The notes: generated by a model not told the origin, from the letters alone. A stretch of DNA of 64,000 nt from an uncultured Prevotella sp. (GCA_937922435.1 CAKZVT010000025.1:1-64000); one strand, 5' to 3'. Shown: positions 26,569 to 36,491, counted from the stretch's first letter. A program made the numbers and translations.

Positions 26569-28551
26569 TTAATAACCGTCATTGCGCACAAGGTTCGGGT
26601 TCTTGTTTATTTCGCCGCCCGGTATTTGCTCGTAATACCAGCGCTTCTCGAACGACACCTTGCGGCTTTCCTTCGTCACTTCGTTCAGGAAGATGTACTT
26701 GCCCTCGTCAATGACGTAGTAAGGCTGGATGCAGTGTGTGAACATGCCGTCCTTGAACATCATGTCGGCCACCCTCCAACGGCGCAGGTCGAAGAGGCGC
26801 AGGTTCTCGAAGCACAGCTCGCGGGCACGCTCGTCGCGGATGTATTGCAGGTTCTCGTCGATTGGAATGCCGTAAAGCGCACTGCCTACATCCTGCGGAT
26901 TGGCTACCATCTCGTGCCTGTGGGCGCCGGCGCGGTCGCGTATTTCGTTCACATGCTCGAACGCCTCGGCCTTAAGGTCGGCATCGTTGCGGATAAGGCC
27001 AAGCTCGTAAGCGGCCTCGGCCCAGTTCATCAGCACCTCGCCATACCTAAACACCTTCCACGCCTGCGTGCTGCCGAACATCTTGCGGTCGCCTACGGCG
27101 CTGTTGTAGTTGACGTACTTGCGGATTACCGCACCCGTATAGATGTAGCCTTCGTCGCCAGTACCCATGGACATACCGTAGCGTCCGTTCACCTTAACGT
27201 CAACGCCGTTGATGTTCTGCGTAGTACCCGGCTGCTGCGCCTGTATGCGGTATTTCTCCGTATAATCGCTTACGCTGTTGCCTACTTCGGCCGTTCCGTC
27301 GGCGGCTGTGCCGGGATAAGACGTATAGACGCCTCCCTGCAAGTCGATAACCTGGCCAGACACATTGTCGGTCATGCCGGGGAAGAAGAAGTTGGCACGG
27401 CATCGGGGCTCCATCTCGTCGGTGTCCCAAATGTCCTCCACGCGGTCGAAGCGCACCGGTTTGCCGTCATCGTCGGTGATGGCCGGCATCTCGTACAGCT
27501 TAATAAGCTCCCAAACAGGCTGCAAGGCGCAACCTACGGTCTGGGCAAGACCTTCGCCCTTGGGCAGCACCATGTCGTCCCAGCAGTGGAAGAGGCTGGT
27601 GTTCGTAGGCGTAGTAGTGTTAGGGCCGTACTCCTTTATCATGATGTCTTCCTCTGTATTGGTAAGGAACACCTCGAGATAGCCCTGCTCCTTGTCGCTG
27701 CCATTGTGCAGGGTGTAGCCTGCGTCATGGATGAACTTGCAGGCATCGTAAGCATACTGGAAGAACTCTTCCGCCTTGTCGGAAGGTATGCTCATCAGCC
27801 CTGACGTGACAGCCGGCCCGGTAATGCCGGGATAAGAACCGTACTTCGCGCTGCAAGCCGCGTACAACATAGCACGCGACATCAAAGCGGCGGCGGCATA
27901 ACGGTTGGCACGGTTAAGCTGTGTCTTGTCCGACGTGCAGTTCTCCATAGCGAAAACCAGGTCGTCATGGATGAACTTCCAGCAGTCATACTCCGTGTCG
28001 CGGGGCTGTTGCAGTTCCTCAAGCGGAGCGGTAGGGTCAAGCACATCCTTAACGATGGGCACTCCGCCGTAACGCTTCACTATGCCGAAGTAGTAATAAG
28101 CACGCAGGAAGTAAGCCTCGCCCAGCAGGTTGTTGTACTTCTCTTCCGTATAATAACTCTTGTACTGGGGGAAGTTCTTGATGAAGGTGTTGATGTCACG
28201 GATGCGGTCATAAGGCCAATAGCCCCAGCCGTCGCCATAAGACGGGTCGCGGCCAGTAGCCTCGGCGGCTGCGGCGGCAGGACTACCCTTCTGCGCCTCC
28301 CACTTGTTGCCGGTGTGCCAGCCGTCCTGATTGACAGTGGCATATCCCTTGGCGTTGCCGTTCTGCTTGTAGTTAAAATCCTCAATCGGGCAGTCTTGAT
28401 AAAGCAGGGCGAAATACTTTTGGACTCCACTCTCCGACTGGAACAGGACGTTTTCGTAAATCAGTCCCTTCGGTTCCAAGTCAAGGTCATAGCAGGATGT
28501 CACCGTCAGTCCTATCGCCGCCGCCATACATATAGCTTTAATGTTTTTCAT
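26569..28551 (-). CDS. SusD/RagB family outer-membrane glycan-binding lipoprotein
   Basis: 660 residues; lipobox LTVTSC (Cys 20) followed by the typical YDLDLEPKG start. SusD signatures include YNNLLGEAYFLRAYYYFGIV with the TPR-like helices, RYGGVPIV, the RANRYAAAALMSRAMLYAA segment and the C-terminal RDRAGAHR / ERARELCFENLRLFDLRRW region. SusD caps the SusC barrel and binds the oligosaccharide at the surface. The gene lies 6 bases after susC. It is long for the family (usually about 500-600 residues). Confidence 0.96.
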   Translation of the reverse strand: MKNIKAICMAAAIGLTVTSCYDLDLEPKGLIYENVLFQSESGVQKYFALLYQDCPIEDFNYKQNGNAKGYATVNQDGWHTGNKWEAQKGSPAAAAAEATGRDPSYGDGWGYWPYDRIRDINTFIKNFPQYKSYYTEEKYNNLLGEAYFLRAYYYFGIVKRYGGVPIVKDVLDPTAPLEELQQPRDTEYDCWKFIHDDLVFAMENCTSDKTQLNRANRYAAAALMSRAMLYAACSAKYGSYPGITGPAVTSGLMSIPSDKAEEFFQYAYDACKFIHDAGYTLHNGSDKEQGYLEVFLTNTEEDIMIKEYGPNTTTPTNTSLFHCWDDMVLPKGEGLAQTVGCALQPVWELIKLYEMPAITDDDGKPVRFDRVEDIWDTDEMEPRCRANFFFPGMTDNVSGQVIDLQGGVYTSYPGTAADGTAEVGNSVSDYTEKYRIQAQQPGTTQNINGVDVKVNGRYGMSMGTGDEGYIYTGAVIRKYVNYNSAVGDRKMFGSTQAWKVFRYGEVLMNWAEAAYELGLIRNDADLKAEAFEHVNEIRDRAGAHRHEMVANPQDVGSALYGIPIDENLQYIRDERARELCFENLRLFDLRRWRVADMMFKDGMFTHCIQPYYVIDEGKYIFLNEVTKESRKVSFEKRWYYEQIPGGEINKNPNLVRNDGY

Positions 28552-28557
28552 CTCACG

Positions 28558-31500
28558 TCAGAATTTAATAGTTGCACCAATGTTGAATGAACGGTTTACC
28601 GGATAATTGTAATACAGGATGCCGCTCTCTGTACCGTTGTTTGAGCCGCCTTGTCGTCCCGGACGCTCGGGGTCCATGTTCTTCAGGCCGGTGAACGTCA
28701 GCAGGTTGTAGGCATTCACATATACACGCAAGTCTTTGATGCCAACCCTTGCGAGCCATACCTTCGGCAGCGAATAGCCTATTTCCAGCGTCTTCAAGCG
28801 GATGTACGACGTATTCTTGATGCCGGTAGTACCCAAATTGAAGCTGTGGCCAGTGGCGGGATAATATCCCTCGACCCACTTTGTATTCGGATTCCACGGG
28901 TCATCCGTAACATTTTCAGTGTGCCAGCGGTCTTTGTACATATCCAATGCCGCGCCGCCGTTGAACGGACCCACCTCGGTAAACACCTCGTCATACGACT
29001 GGTAGACACCGGCCGAGCCTTGCCAGTTCATCGACAGGTCGATGCCTTTCCACTCCGCGCCGAGCGTTATGCCGTAGTTGAACACCGGCAGGTTGTAAGT
29101 CGCGACGGGATGGCGGTCGTTGTCGTTGACCACGCCGTCCCCGTTCCAGTCCTTATACCAGTAATCACCGGGCAAAGTGTTCTGTCCGTAATTGGCTCCA
29201 GTCGTGCCGTGATACCTGATGTCGTCCCAATTGTGGAAGCGTCCGCCCTCCTCGTATGCGAACCAGATGTCCTTGTTACGCCCGGACACGTCCTGGCGGT
29301 ACCAGTTCTCCATCGAGTTGCCGGCCCGGCTGTCGTTGTGCTTGTCCCAACGGTTCTTAGTTGCCGAAATCTGGCCGTTGACCCAATAGGTTATACCAGC
29401 CACCTTGTTGCGGTGGCCGAGGCTGATTTCCCAGCCGAAGGTCTCGTCGCTGTTCATGTTCTCCTGCGGCATGGAAGCTCCGACCGTGCCGGGCACTACC
29501 ACTGACGACGTTGCCAACAGGCCGTCGCGCTTACGCAAGAACAACTCGAACGTACCGCTAAGCTTCTGGTTCCACAGGTCGAAGTCAAGACCGAGGTTGT
29601 AAGTAGTGGCCGTGTACCATGTAAGATTGGGGTTGGGGATTGACGTCGCCGACACACCCGACATGAACACGCCATTGTAGAAATAGCCTACCCTGTCCTT
29701 GTTGATTTCGTATGCCACCACGGTCTGCGGATACGTGCTCGCCCCGGCATCGTCACCCATCTGTCCCCACGAAGCGCGCAGCTTCAGGTTGTCCATAAAC
29801 GGCACAAGCTTTTTCATGAAAGGCTCTTCGCTGATGCGCCATCCAACGGAAACAGCAGGGAAGAAACCCCAGCGCGAGTTTTTCGGGAAGCTGGACGAGC
29901 CGTCATAACGGAATGAGAAATCCACCATATAACGACCCTTGTAGTCATAGTTGAACCTGCCGACAAGAGCCTGACGCGCCTTGTCGCCAGCGCCCGACAT
30001 AGAACCTACCTGCTCGGCATCCTCGCCGTAGATGAGGTAGTCGCCGTCAAGCAGCATGACGCGTTGTGCGTAGAAGTTGTCCCAATTCTCGTACTGCTCC
30101 TCGAATAGCAACATTCCGCTGACATTGTGGTCGCCGAAGCGGTTGGCGTAGTTCAGCGAGAGCTGCATCAGCGTGCTGTACTTCGGGTCGGTATTGCGGC
30201 GCAGGTGGGCGTCGCTGTTGCGGACATAAGACTGCAACGTTCCGTCGGGATTCTTGCTGTACAGGTTGTATGTACGCTGGTGTTCGGTGTTGTTGGTAGT
30301 GTAATAATCGTAGCTGTAGAAGCCGCGCGCGCTCAAGCCCTTGACGCCCGGTATTTCGTAAGTCAGGGCCAGCGAGCCGTTGAAATTATAGCGTTTCTCC
30401 TGGCGGAAGCCGGTAAAGCGGCTGTCGGTAGTGGCCACGGGGTTGTCGGCTTCGAGCATCTGGTCGTCGAAACTCGGCAGACTGTGGTCTCCGTCGACCC
30501 AAGCCTGCGACGTGGGGCGGTATGTCCACGCCTTCTTGTACACCGTCCAGATGTCGGTAAACGGCTGGTTTTTCTCGTCCATGTATCCGCTCAGCTGCAC
30601 GCTGGCCGTCAACCTCTTGGTGATTTTAGCCTCCACGTTGCTGCGGAAGTTCCAGCGGTCGTAATTCAACGAGCCGCTCTTGTAAGAGCCTTCCTGCTTC
30701 TGGTAGCCGATGTTGAAGAAATATGTCAGGCGGTCAGAACCTCCGTCGACGCTGATGTTGTACTGCTGCTGGGGCACGTTGCTGTCAAACAGCTCGTCAG
30801 ACCAGTTGGTGCTCTTCTTACGCCCCGTGGCATACTCCATCATCTCTTCCCATGTGTAGGCCGGAGTGGTGCGCATCGGATAGTTGCCGTCAAAGCTGTT
30901 GTAACGCTTCTCGTTCATAAGCAGCATGTGGTCAACGGCATTGGCCGTCTCCGGCATGTACAGGAACTGCTGCCATCCGTAGTTGGCGGAGAACGTGATG
31001 TCCATCTTTCCGCCCTCGGAGCTGCCCTTCTTTGTAGTCACGAGTATGACACCGTTGGCCGCACGCACACCGTAGATGGCGGCGGAGGCGTCCTTCAGCA
31101 CGGAGACGCTCTCTATTTCGTTGGCGTCCATGCGCGAGAAGTAAGCCTGGTCGCGCGGTATTCCGTCGACGACGATGAGCGGAGTGCCCATGCCTCGGAT
31201 GTCGATGGCGTTGTCAAACTCTCCCGGCTGCGAGCTGCGCTGCGATATGCGCAGGCCGGGGATTTTGCCGGTAAGCATGTTGACTACGTTCTCGTTCTTG
31301 GTGACGGTTATTTCCTTGCTGTTCACTGCGGAAACCGCACCGGTAAGGGTGGCCTTCTTCTGCGTGCCGTAACCTACGACTACAACCTCGTCGAGCACTT
31401 CCTTGTCTTCCTGCAAGGTTATCGCAAGCTGGCCCTTGGCGGCCGACACCTCAACGTCCTTGCAACCGATGTACGACACGGTGAGCCTGTCGTCAGGCGT

Positions 31501-31737
31501 AGCCTTTATACTGAACTTGCCGTCCATGTCGGTGATTGTGCCGTGGGTGTCGTCCCCCTTCACCCTGACTGTGGCGCCTATGACGGGTTCGCCCTCGGCG
31601 TCGGTCACGACTCCCTGGACTGTGCGCACCTGCGCCATTGCCGGCAACACCGCGAAGAACCCGAGGATTGCGAGCAGCATTGTCTTCAAGAACACGGCAG
31701 CGTCACGTCCTTTTCCATATATATCTGTATTTTCCAT
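28558..31737 (-). CDS. SusC/RagA family TonB-linked outer-membrane transporter
   Basis: 1059 residues from ATG at 31737 (MENTDIYGKG); an in-frame extension upstream would add 26 residues of no typical character. A long signal region ends near AMAQ, followed by a carboxypeptidase-like domain (VQGVVTDAEGEPVIGATVRV), the TonB box region, the plug domain (EVVVVGYGTQKKATLTGAVS and the DGIPRD segment) and a 22-strand barrel ending in SFNIGATIKF with terminal Phe. Imports oligosaccharides using proton-motive force via TonB. First of the susC-susD pair, probably co-transcribed with the upstream lipoprotein gene. Confidence 0.97.
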   Translation of the reverse strand: MENTDIYGKGRDAAVFLKTMLLAILGFFAVLPAMAQVRTVQGVVTDAEGEPVIGATVRVKGDDTHGTITDMDGKFSIKATPDDRLTVSYIGCKDVEVSAAKGQLAITLQEDKEVLDEVVVVGYGTQKKATLTGAVSAVNSKEITVTKNENVVNMLTGKIPGLRISQRSSQPGEFDNAIDIRGMGTPLIVVDGIPRDQAYFSRMDANEIESVSVLKDASAAIYGVRAANGVILVTTKKGSSEGGKMDITFSANYGWQQFLYMPETANAVDHMLLMNEKRYNSFDGNYPMRTTPAYTWEEMMEYATGRKKSTNWSDELFDSNVPQQQYNISVDGGSDRLTYFFNIGYQKQEGSYKSGSLNYDRWNFRSNVEAKITKRLTASVQLSGYMDEKNQPFTDIWTVYKKAWTYRPTSQAWVDGDHSLPSFDDQMLEADNPVATTDSRFTGFRQEKRYNFNGSLALTYEIPGVKGLSARGFYSYDYYTTNNTEHQRTYNLYSKNPDGTLQSYVRNSDAHLRRNTDPKYSTLMQLSLNYANRFGDHNVSGMLLFEEQYENWDNFYAQRVMLLDGDYLIYGEDAEQVGSMSGAGDKARQALVGRFNYDYKGRYMVDFSFRYDGSSSFPKNSRWGFFPAVSVGWRISEEPFMKKLVPFMDNLKLRASWGQMGDDAGASTYPQTVVAYEINKDRVGYFYNGVFMSGVSATSIPNPNLTWYTATTYNLGLDFDLWNQKLSGTFELFLRKRDGLLATSSVVVPGTVGASMPQENMNSDETFGWEISLGHRNKVAGITYWVNGQISATKNRWDKHNDSRAGNSMENWYRQDVSGRNKDIWFAYEEGGRFHNWDDIRYHGTTGANYGQNTLPGDYWYKDWNGDGVVNDNDRHPVATYNLPVFNYGITLGAEWKGIDLSMNWQGSAGVYQSYDEVFTEVGPFNGGAALDMYKDRWHTENVTDDPWNPNTKWVEGYYPATGHSFNLGTTGIKNTSYIRLKTLEIGYSLPKVWLARVGIKDLRVYVNAYNLLTFTGLKNMDPERPGRQGGSNNGTESGILYYNYPVNRSFNIGATIKF

Positions 31738-31783
31738 GATTAATTTAGTTAAAAACTTTATTCCGAAGAAATAATAGCCGGGC

Positions 31784-31833
31784 GGAAAAGCGCGTCCGCA
31801 CACGTGGCTGCCCACGGCCGGCGCGCCTTTTCC
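31784..31833 (-). promoter_or_regulatory. Intercistronic hairpin between surface lipoprotein and susC
   Basis: GGAAAAGCGCG is inverted (with one extra base) as CGCGCCTTTTCC, with an inner CGTGG/CCACG pair. It lies between the lipoprotein stop and the susC ATG and may act as an attenuator or processing site. Confidence 0.45.
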
Positions 31834-31858
31834 TTATTGCCGCAAGAGGGCAGCCGCA

Positions 31859-33577
31859 TCACCTCGCAGCCGGGTCGACAACGCCCTCGGGGCACTGGCG
31901 GCGGTTGAACCAGATGAACGCGAGCACGCCGTCGCTGACGGGTATTGTGCCGTAGTCGTACTGGAACTCGAGGCCCATGCCTACGCGCAGCGCCCAGCCC
32001 TCGTAAGCGGATGTGGTCTCAAAGAAGCCGTCGGAGGTTACAGACAGGCCGCGGGCCGTCATTTCCTCACCGGGCAGGCCGTCATATCCGCTGATTATTT
32101 CGCCGTTGTACTTCTGCTTGTCCTCGTCTGTGAACTCGCCGTATGTAGTCCAGTTCTGACGCTGGGAAGCGGCGATGGACGTCTGCATGTTGTACCAGTT
32201 GAGACCGGCCGAATGCTTGGCATACTTGTTCTTGAAATCCTCGTTAACAACGAAGCTTGTTCCCGAAGCGTAAATCACGGTCTCGCCGTCCCACTCGGCT
32301 GAATATCCTTGCAGGGCGGCTACGAGTGCGCCCTGGTCGTGCATGGTCGAGAACTTGCCTCCCAGCAGTATTTCGGCCAGGTTGACTTTGTTTGCGCCTG
32401 CCTCGAGGATTATCGGCGCAGAGATTGACGGGTCGCCATACTCAAGGTGAGCGCCGCAAAGGCCGGTAAGCGCGCCGCGGAAGTCGGCACCGGCCAGCGA
32501 GTCGACGATTTTCCAGTAAATCTTGGCCTTGATTACCTCGTTCGACTTCAGGTAAACCAGCATGCCGTCGGGGTTCTCGTCATTCTCGGATGCCGCGCAG
32601 TTGGTGCCGGGACGCTCGGTCATTGTCCACGTTCCGTCCTCTGCGAGACAGTCTGACAGGAAGTCGTAACGTCCGCTTACGCTTGAATTCTGATACTCCT
32701 GCTTGCCCAACACGTAAACCACGTTGTCGATGCCGTCAAGCGTTACAAGGTCTTTGAAGTTGAAAGTGCCGAGGAAATCGGCGCTCTCGGGCAGCGTAGC
32801 CTGCCAGAAGCCGTCGCCAAGGTCGACAGCGTCGGTAACGGCCGAGCTGAACGTCGGCGTAACAAGGTCTTCGGCCTTGAACGAGAAGTCGTCGGAAACG
32901 TGGATGTTGAAGAAGTTTGAGCCGATTACGCTGCCCCTGTAGTTCATCTGCAAGGACACGGCGTAGTCGCCGCCAGCCTCAATCTCCAAGCCTATGATGT
33001 GCACCTTGATGAAGCCGTCCTCAAGCGTGGCCTCGCCCGTAACCTTGAACTGCTCGCCGTCCTTGGCGCGCGTGAGCTTGTGAGACTCGGCGATGGAGAA
33101 CTCCGCGCCGTCAATCGACGACATCTCGGGACGCGGCAGGAACTTAACGTCAACGCCGTCGTTGCCAAGCTGCACGATGCCGTCAACCGTCTCGGGGCTG
33201 TACATGAGCGAGCTGACCGACGAGCCGAGCGGGATTTTATACTCGACGCCGTTGACGGTGATGATGGCCTCGGTGTCGGTGACAACGACCGAAACGGCGG
33301 CCCCGCCGCCTGTAAGGCTGCTGCCTATTACTATTTTCTTGCCGTCGCTAAGCGTGAGAGTCCACTGCCCCGACTCGTCCTGCTCGGCGTTGGTTATGCT
33401 CGTGCCCGTGGTAAGGGCGTTGCCCAGTTGCTCCTTAAGGTCCTCGACAGCCGTCTGCAAGACCGCGATTTGCGACTTAAGGTCGTCGTTGTCATCGTCA
33501 CATGAAACAAACACCGCACCTGCGGGCATCAACATAGCTCCGCAAAGAAGTGCGTTAAGAAAAAATTTCTTGTTCAT
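31859..33577 (-). CDS. Surface lipoprotein with DUF4988/PL29-type N-terminal region
   Basis: 572 residues; lipoprotein signal with FVSC (about Cys 26) and a DDDNDD stretch, a short coiled coil (SQIAVLQTAVEDLKEQLGNA), then the repeated SGQWTLTLSDGKKIVIG and ITVNGVEYKIP strands typical of the DUF4988/PL29-type N-terminal module of Bacteroidales surface proteins. The rest (about 200-572) is beta-rich and unassigned. It lies just upstream of susC on the same strand and probably is a surface glycan-binding accessory. No lyase catalytic residues can be claimed. An 8-base G run lies 180 bases upstream of the start. Confidence 0.7.
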   Translation of the reverse strand: MNKKFFLNALLCGAMLMPAGAVFVSCDDDNDDLKSQIAVLQTAVEDLKEQLGNALTTGTSITNAEQDESGQWTLTLSDGKKIVIGSSLTGGGAAVSVVVTDTEAIITVNGVEYKIPLGSSVSSLMYSPETVDGIVQLGNDGVDVKFLPRPEMSSIDGAEFSIAESHKLTRAKDGEQFKVTGEATLEDGFIKVHIIGLEIEAGGDYAVSLQMNYRGSVIGSNFFNIHVSDDFSFKAEDLVTPTFSSAVTDAVDLGDGFWQATLPESADFLGTFNFKDLVTLDGIDNVVYVLGKQEYQNSSVSGRYDFLSDCLAEDGTWTMTERPGTNCAASENDENPDGMLVYLKSNEVIKAKIYWKIVDSLAGADFRGALTGLCGAHLEYGDPSISAPIILEAGANKVNLAEILLGGKFSTMHDQGALVAALQGYSAEWDGETVIYASGTSFVVNEDFKNKYAKHSAGLNWYNMQTSIAASQRQNWTTYGEFTDEDKQKYNGEIISGYDGLPGEEMTARGLSVTSDGFFETTSAYEGWALRVGMGLEFQYDYGTIPVSDGVLAFIWFNRRQCPEGVVDPAAR

Positions 33578-34058
33578 AATACTGTTATTATAAAGTTACT
33601 AAGGTTAGTAAAATCACCATCAACAGCCCCCAAGGGCTTCATGTTTTTCATCATGGGCGGCACAAGGCTGCACGCCAAGGCACGCCGAAACCGCACAACG
33701 CCACGCACGGGCCGGGCCAAGGCAGAACCTTAAAAGTTCATAAATTCGGCTGCGAAATTACCCCCCCCACATAAAAATTAGTTAAAATAGGACTTAATCG
33801 GGGAATTAATTTCTACAAAATTTTAATATTTCCAACCACAGGCCAAGGCATCCGTCGGGGCATAAGCACGCATGGCGGCAAACCAAGCACGCAACGGCCT
33901 GTCAGCCAGCGTATTGCAAAAGGCCGTCTTTCACAATGCAAAACACGGCCTTTCATCCGCTAAAACATGGCCTTTTGGAATGTAAAAGACCATCTTTTAC
34001 AAAACATGTTACCATAATACAAGAGCTTTTTATATTTTTGCCGCCAAACAACAACGTC
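33578..34058. other. Intergenic region between PUL and its divergent regulator
   Basis: 481 bases. It holds an 8-C run (33761-33768), an AT-rich segment and a family A repeat (33915-34004). A TATTTTTG -7-like box at 34033-34040 precedes the regulator gene, but I see no good -33 box. No gene is visible. Confidence 0.6.
33915..34004. repeat. Interspersed hairpin repeat, family A copy
   Basis: TTGCAAAAGGCCGTC, AAAACACGGCCTTTC, AAAACATGGCCTTTTGG and AAAAGACCATCTTTTAC units in tandem; a more diverged copy. Confidence 0.7.
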
Positions 34059-35624
34059 ATGCCAACGAGAAAACTATACATAATGTTGACAGCACTGGCC
34101 GTAATATCGGCCATCGGCTGCAATAGGAAGACAGGCATGAAGGCGCAGCTTGCCGAGGCCGACCGCATAATCGACACGGCAGCAGACTCCGCCCTCGCCA
34201 TACTGGAAGGCATAAACATCAACGCAGGCGACGACGGCGACAAGGCCATGTACAACCTTCTGCTGACACAGGCGCGATATGCAAGCTACATCCCGGTAAC
34301 ATCGGACTCGCTGATAAACACCAGCATCAGGCATTACAAACAAACAGGCGACACGCACCTGCTGGCAAGGGCGTATTACTACAAGGGCGCGACCGCATAC
34401 GACAACGGGAAGACGGAAAACGCGCTAACCTGCCTGAACGAGGCCGAAAGGCTGGCGGAAGCCGGCAACGACAAACCGTTGTCGAGCAAAATATACGAAA
34501 AGAAATGCTTTGTATTTTACGAACTGGGGTATAAAAAAGAACAACTTGAATACGCAAAGCGGTTTTACAACATAACCACCGAACTGAAAGACACCGACCG
34601 CATGGGCACGGCCCTTAACGAGCTGGCGGTAGCTTACCAGAAGGCAGGACAGAAGGACAGCGCCTGCGCCTGCTTGAAAACGTCAATCAAACACATAGCA
34701 CGGAACGACAACAGGACAAAGGCGATAAGCTATGCAAACATAGCGCAGATGTGTATCGACAACGAAGAATACGACTCGGCACAGCATTACATAGACAAAG
34801 CCACGGGCACTTACCGCCTGCCCTTCGCCCTTTCAGTAGCAGGAGAACTGCTATACAAGACCGGGCAAACCGACTCGGCGGCCGCGTTATGGAGGAAAGT
34901 AGCAAAAGAAGGGGACGCAGAAGACAAAATATCGGCATACAGACTGCTGAAAAAATACTATGAAGCAAAACAAATGTACAAGGAGGCAGCACTTGCAACG
35001 GACAGCCTTAACAGCCTGGAAGACAGTCTGAACCGGCACAACTACCGCATAGCCGAAATGCAAACGGAATTTTACAACGACCAAGAAGACCGCCGCGAGG
35101 CCCAAAGGACGGCATTGGCCATAGGCTCAATATGCGCCGCAGCCGCAGCCTGCTGCCTTATATTTGCATACAAATACAGGAAAAGCCGCAGCAAATCGGC
35201 TCATGCCATAACGGCGATGTCAGACAAAATAGAAAAAGACAAGCAGGCACAAGCGAAAAAAGACACCGAAATAAAGCACATAAAAGCCGAATTTGAAAGA
35301 TACAAGGAGAACAACGAGAAAGACCTGTACGCAAGGAACATGCTCATGCAACATGGTCACAAGATATTCTGCATGATACAAAACAGGGAAACGAACATAG
35401 CGAAACTTACAAACGAAGACATTGACACCTTCATAAAGTTTTACCATGAGATGAACGACCGCACGCCTACCTGCTTCACATACAACAAGCGGAGAAGGAA
35501 ACAGGAACTATTCAGCATCATTCAGGGCATGGGGTATGACACAAAGGAAGCTGCCGAATTCATGTGTACAACAACTGAAGCCGTGCGCAAAATGAGGTCG
35601 AGGATAAACCACGAAAACAAATAA
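34059..35624 (+). CDS. TPR-transmembrane-HTH regulator, divergent from the PUL
   Basis: 521 residues from ATG at 34059 (MPTRKLYIML); the open frame upstream crosses the family A repeat and is not credible. A signal or lipoprotein-like start (VISAIGC) is followed by tetratricopeptide-type repeats (about 60-330), one membrane segment (AIGSICAAAAACCLIFAY, about 353-370), a coiled coil and a C-terminal helix-turn-helix ending (FSIIQGMGYDTKEAAEFMCT then EAVRKMRSRI). The layout places the sensor in the periplasm and the DNA-binding part in the cytoplasm. Such TPR-TM-HTH proteins are known in Bacteroidales but poorly studied. Its position suggests control of the divergent PUL, which has no hybrid two-component or SusR-type regulator nearby. 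Confidence 0.8.
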   Translation: MPTRKLYIMLTALAVISAIGCNRKTGMKAQLAEADRIIDTAADSALAILEGININAGDDGDKAMYNLLLTQARYASYIPVTSDSLINTSIRHYKQTGDTHLLARAYYYKGATAYDNGKTENALTCLNEAERLAEAGNDKPLSSKIYEKKCFVFYELGYKKEQLEYAKRFYNITTELKDTDRMGTALNELAVAYQKAGQKDSACACLKTSIKHIARNDNRTKAISYANIAQMCIDNEEYDSAQHYIDKATGTYRLPFALSVAGELLYKTGQTDSAAALWRKVAKEGDAEDKISAYRLLKKYYEAKQMYKEAALATDSLNSLEDSLNRHNYRIAEMQTEFYNDQEDRREAQRTALAIGSICAAAAACCLIFAYKYRKSRSKSAHAITAMSDKIEKDKQAQAKKDTEIKHIKAEFERYKENNEKDLYARNMLMQHGHKIFCMIQNRETNIAKLTNEDIDTFIKFYHEMNDRTPTCFTYNKRRRKQELFSIIQGMGYDTKEAAEFMCTTTEAVRKMRSRINHENK

Positions 35625-35888
35625 AAAACGGGACATTTCATCGATAAAAAACCGGTATTCTTCGCATAAACCGCTAATTCCCAGCAACTTGCATTTCAGC
35701 AAATGTCACACCTTGAACTGGGACTATTGCGAAATCGGGCAAAAAGCGATAATTTTGCAGGAAAAAGCAAGGACAATGGCAACGCACAGCGTCTGCCGGA
35801 CAAGAAGCACAATATCCTGACACGGCATGAAACATTGCTGCCATTGCCATAAAAAAGAACATGAAGATTACTAAAACCAAACAATAAA

Positions 35889-36401
35889 ATGAAAACATTA
35901 AAACTATTCATTATGCTTGCCATCAGCACATTATTGCTGAACGCATGCTCATGCGAGTCTGATGAAGGAATGGTGGGCACTGAGGTGACAATCGTGTGAA
36001 AAAACACGATGAGCTTTGACCAGCTGAACGGCGGCAAGGACACCATACGCATAAAAAACAACGGCTCAATCAACATTTGTGGCGTATGGGTCTATGACGC
36101 GTCAAAAGACAACACGGAATGGCTGTGCCGTACCATGCTATCCAACCAGCATCCCGACAAAATAGAAGCCGACGGCACTGTTTACGGCACAATCGAATAT
36201 GACGACAAATGGGATGTGACAAAAATAACAATAGACCAATACACAATAAGAAGGATTTACAACGACGACGGAACAAAGAGGAATGAATATGAAGTATCGG
36301 TCAGTCCGTCAGCCGAGCCTCGCAGATACCGCATATCCATAGGCGTAATTTGCGAACGTGAGGGCGACTTCATAAGTCCTACGACTGTCGACGTGGAATA
36401 A
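35889..36401 (+). pseudogene. Lipoprotein gene split by an in-frame TGA
   Basis: ATG at 35889 opens a lipoprotein signal (FIMLAISTLLLNAC, Cys 19). After 36 codons a TGA (35997-35999) interrupts the frame. The same frame continues without break to a TAA after TTVDVE at 36401, giving an otherwise intact protein of about 170 residues with beta-rich sequence (DTIRIKNNGSINICGVWVY). A point mutation, for example from TGG, is the simplest explanation. A downstream ATG at 36009 could give a 130-residue protein without export signal. I do not recognise the family. Confidence 0.65.
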
Positions 36402-36443
36402 CGTTATCCGATAAGCGTTTTTCACCATTCAAACCAATAGACA

Positions 36444-36491
36444 AAAGGGCAACTGTAATTACGGCGAAAGCTGTAATGGCGGTTGCCCTTT
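36444..36491. terminator. Hairpin terminator after the split lipoprotein
   Basis: AAAGGGCAAC and GTTGCCCTTT pair across a loop that also contains a TGTAAT/ATTACG-like partial stem; T-run on the plus strand is short. Confidence 0.55.

Noticed and set aside
30127..31743. Long plus-strand ORF of 538 codons opposite susC
   Set aside because: It is antisense to a certain SusC gene and its sequence (Val/His/Arg-rich) shows no family; this is a codon-bias shadow of GC-rich coding DNA.
35889..36401. Selenocysteine or tryptophan recoding of the TGA
   Set aside because: No SECIS-like hairpin directly follows, no catalytic cysteine context exists, and TGA is used as a normal stop elsewhere in the window.
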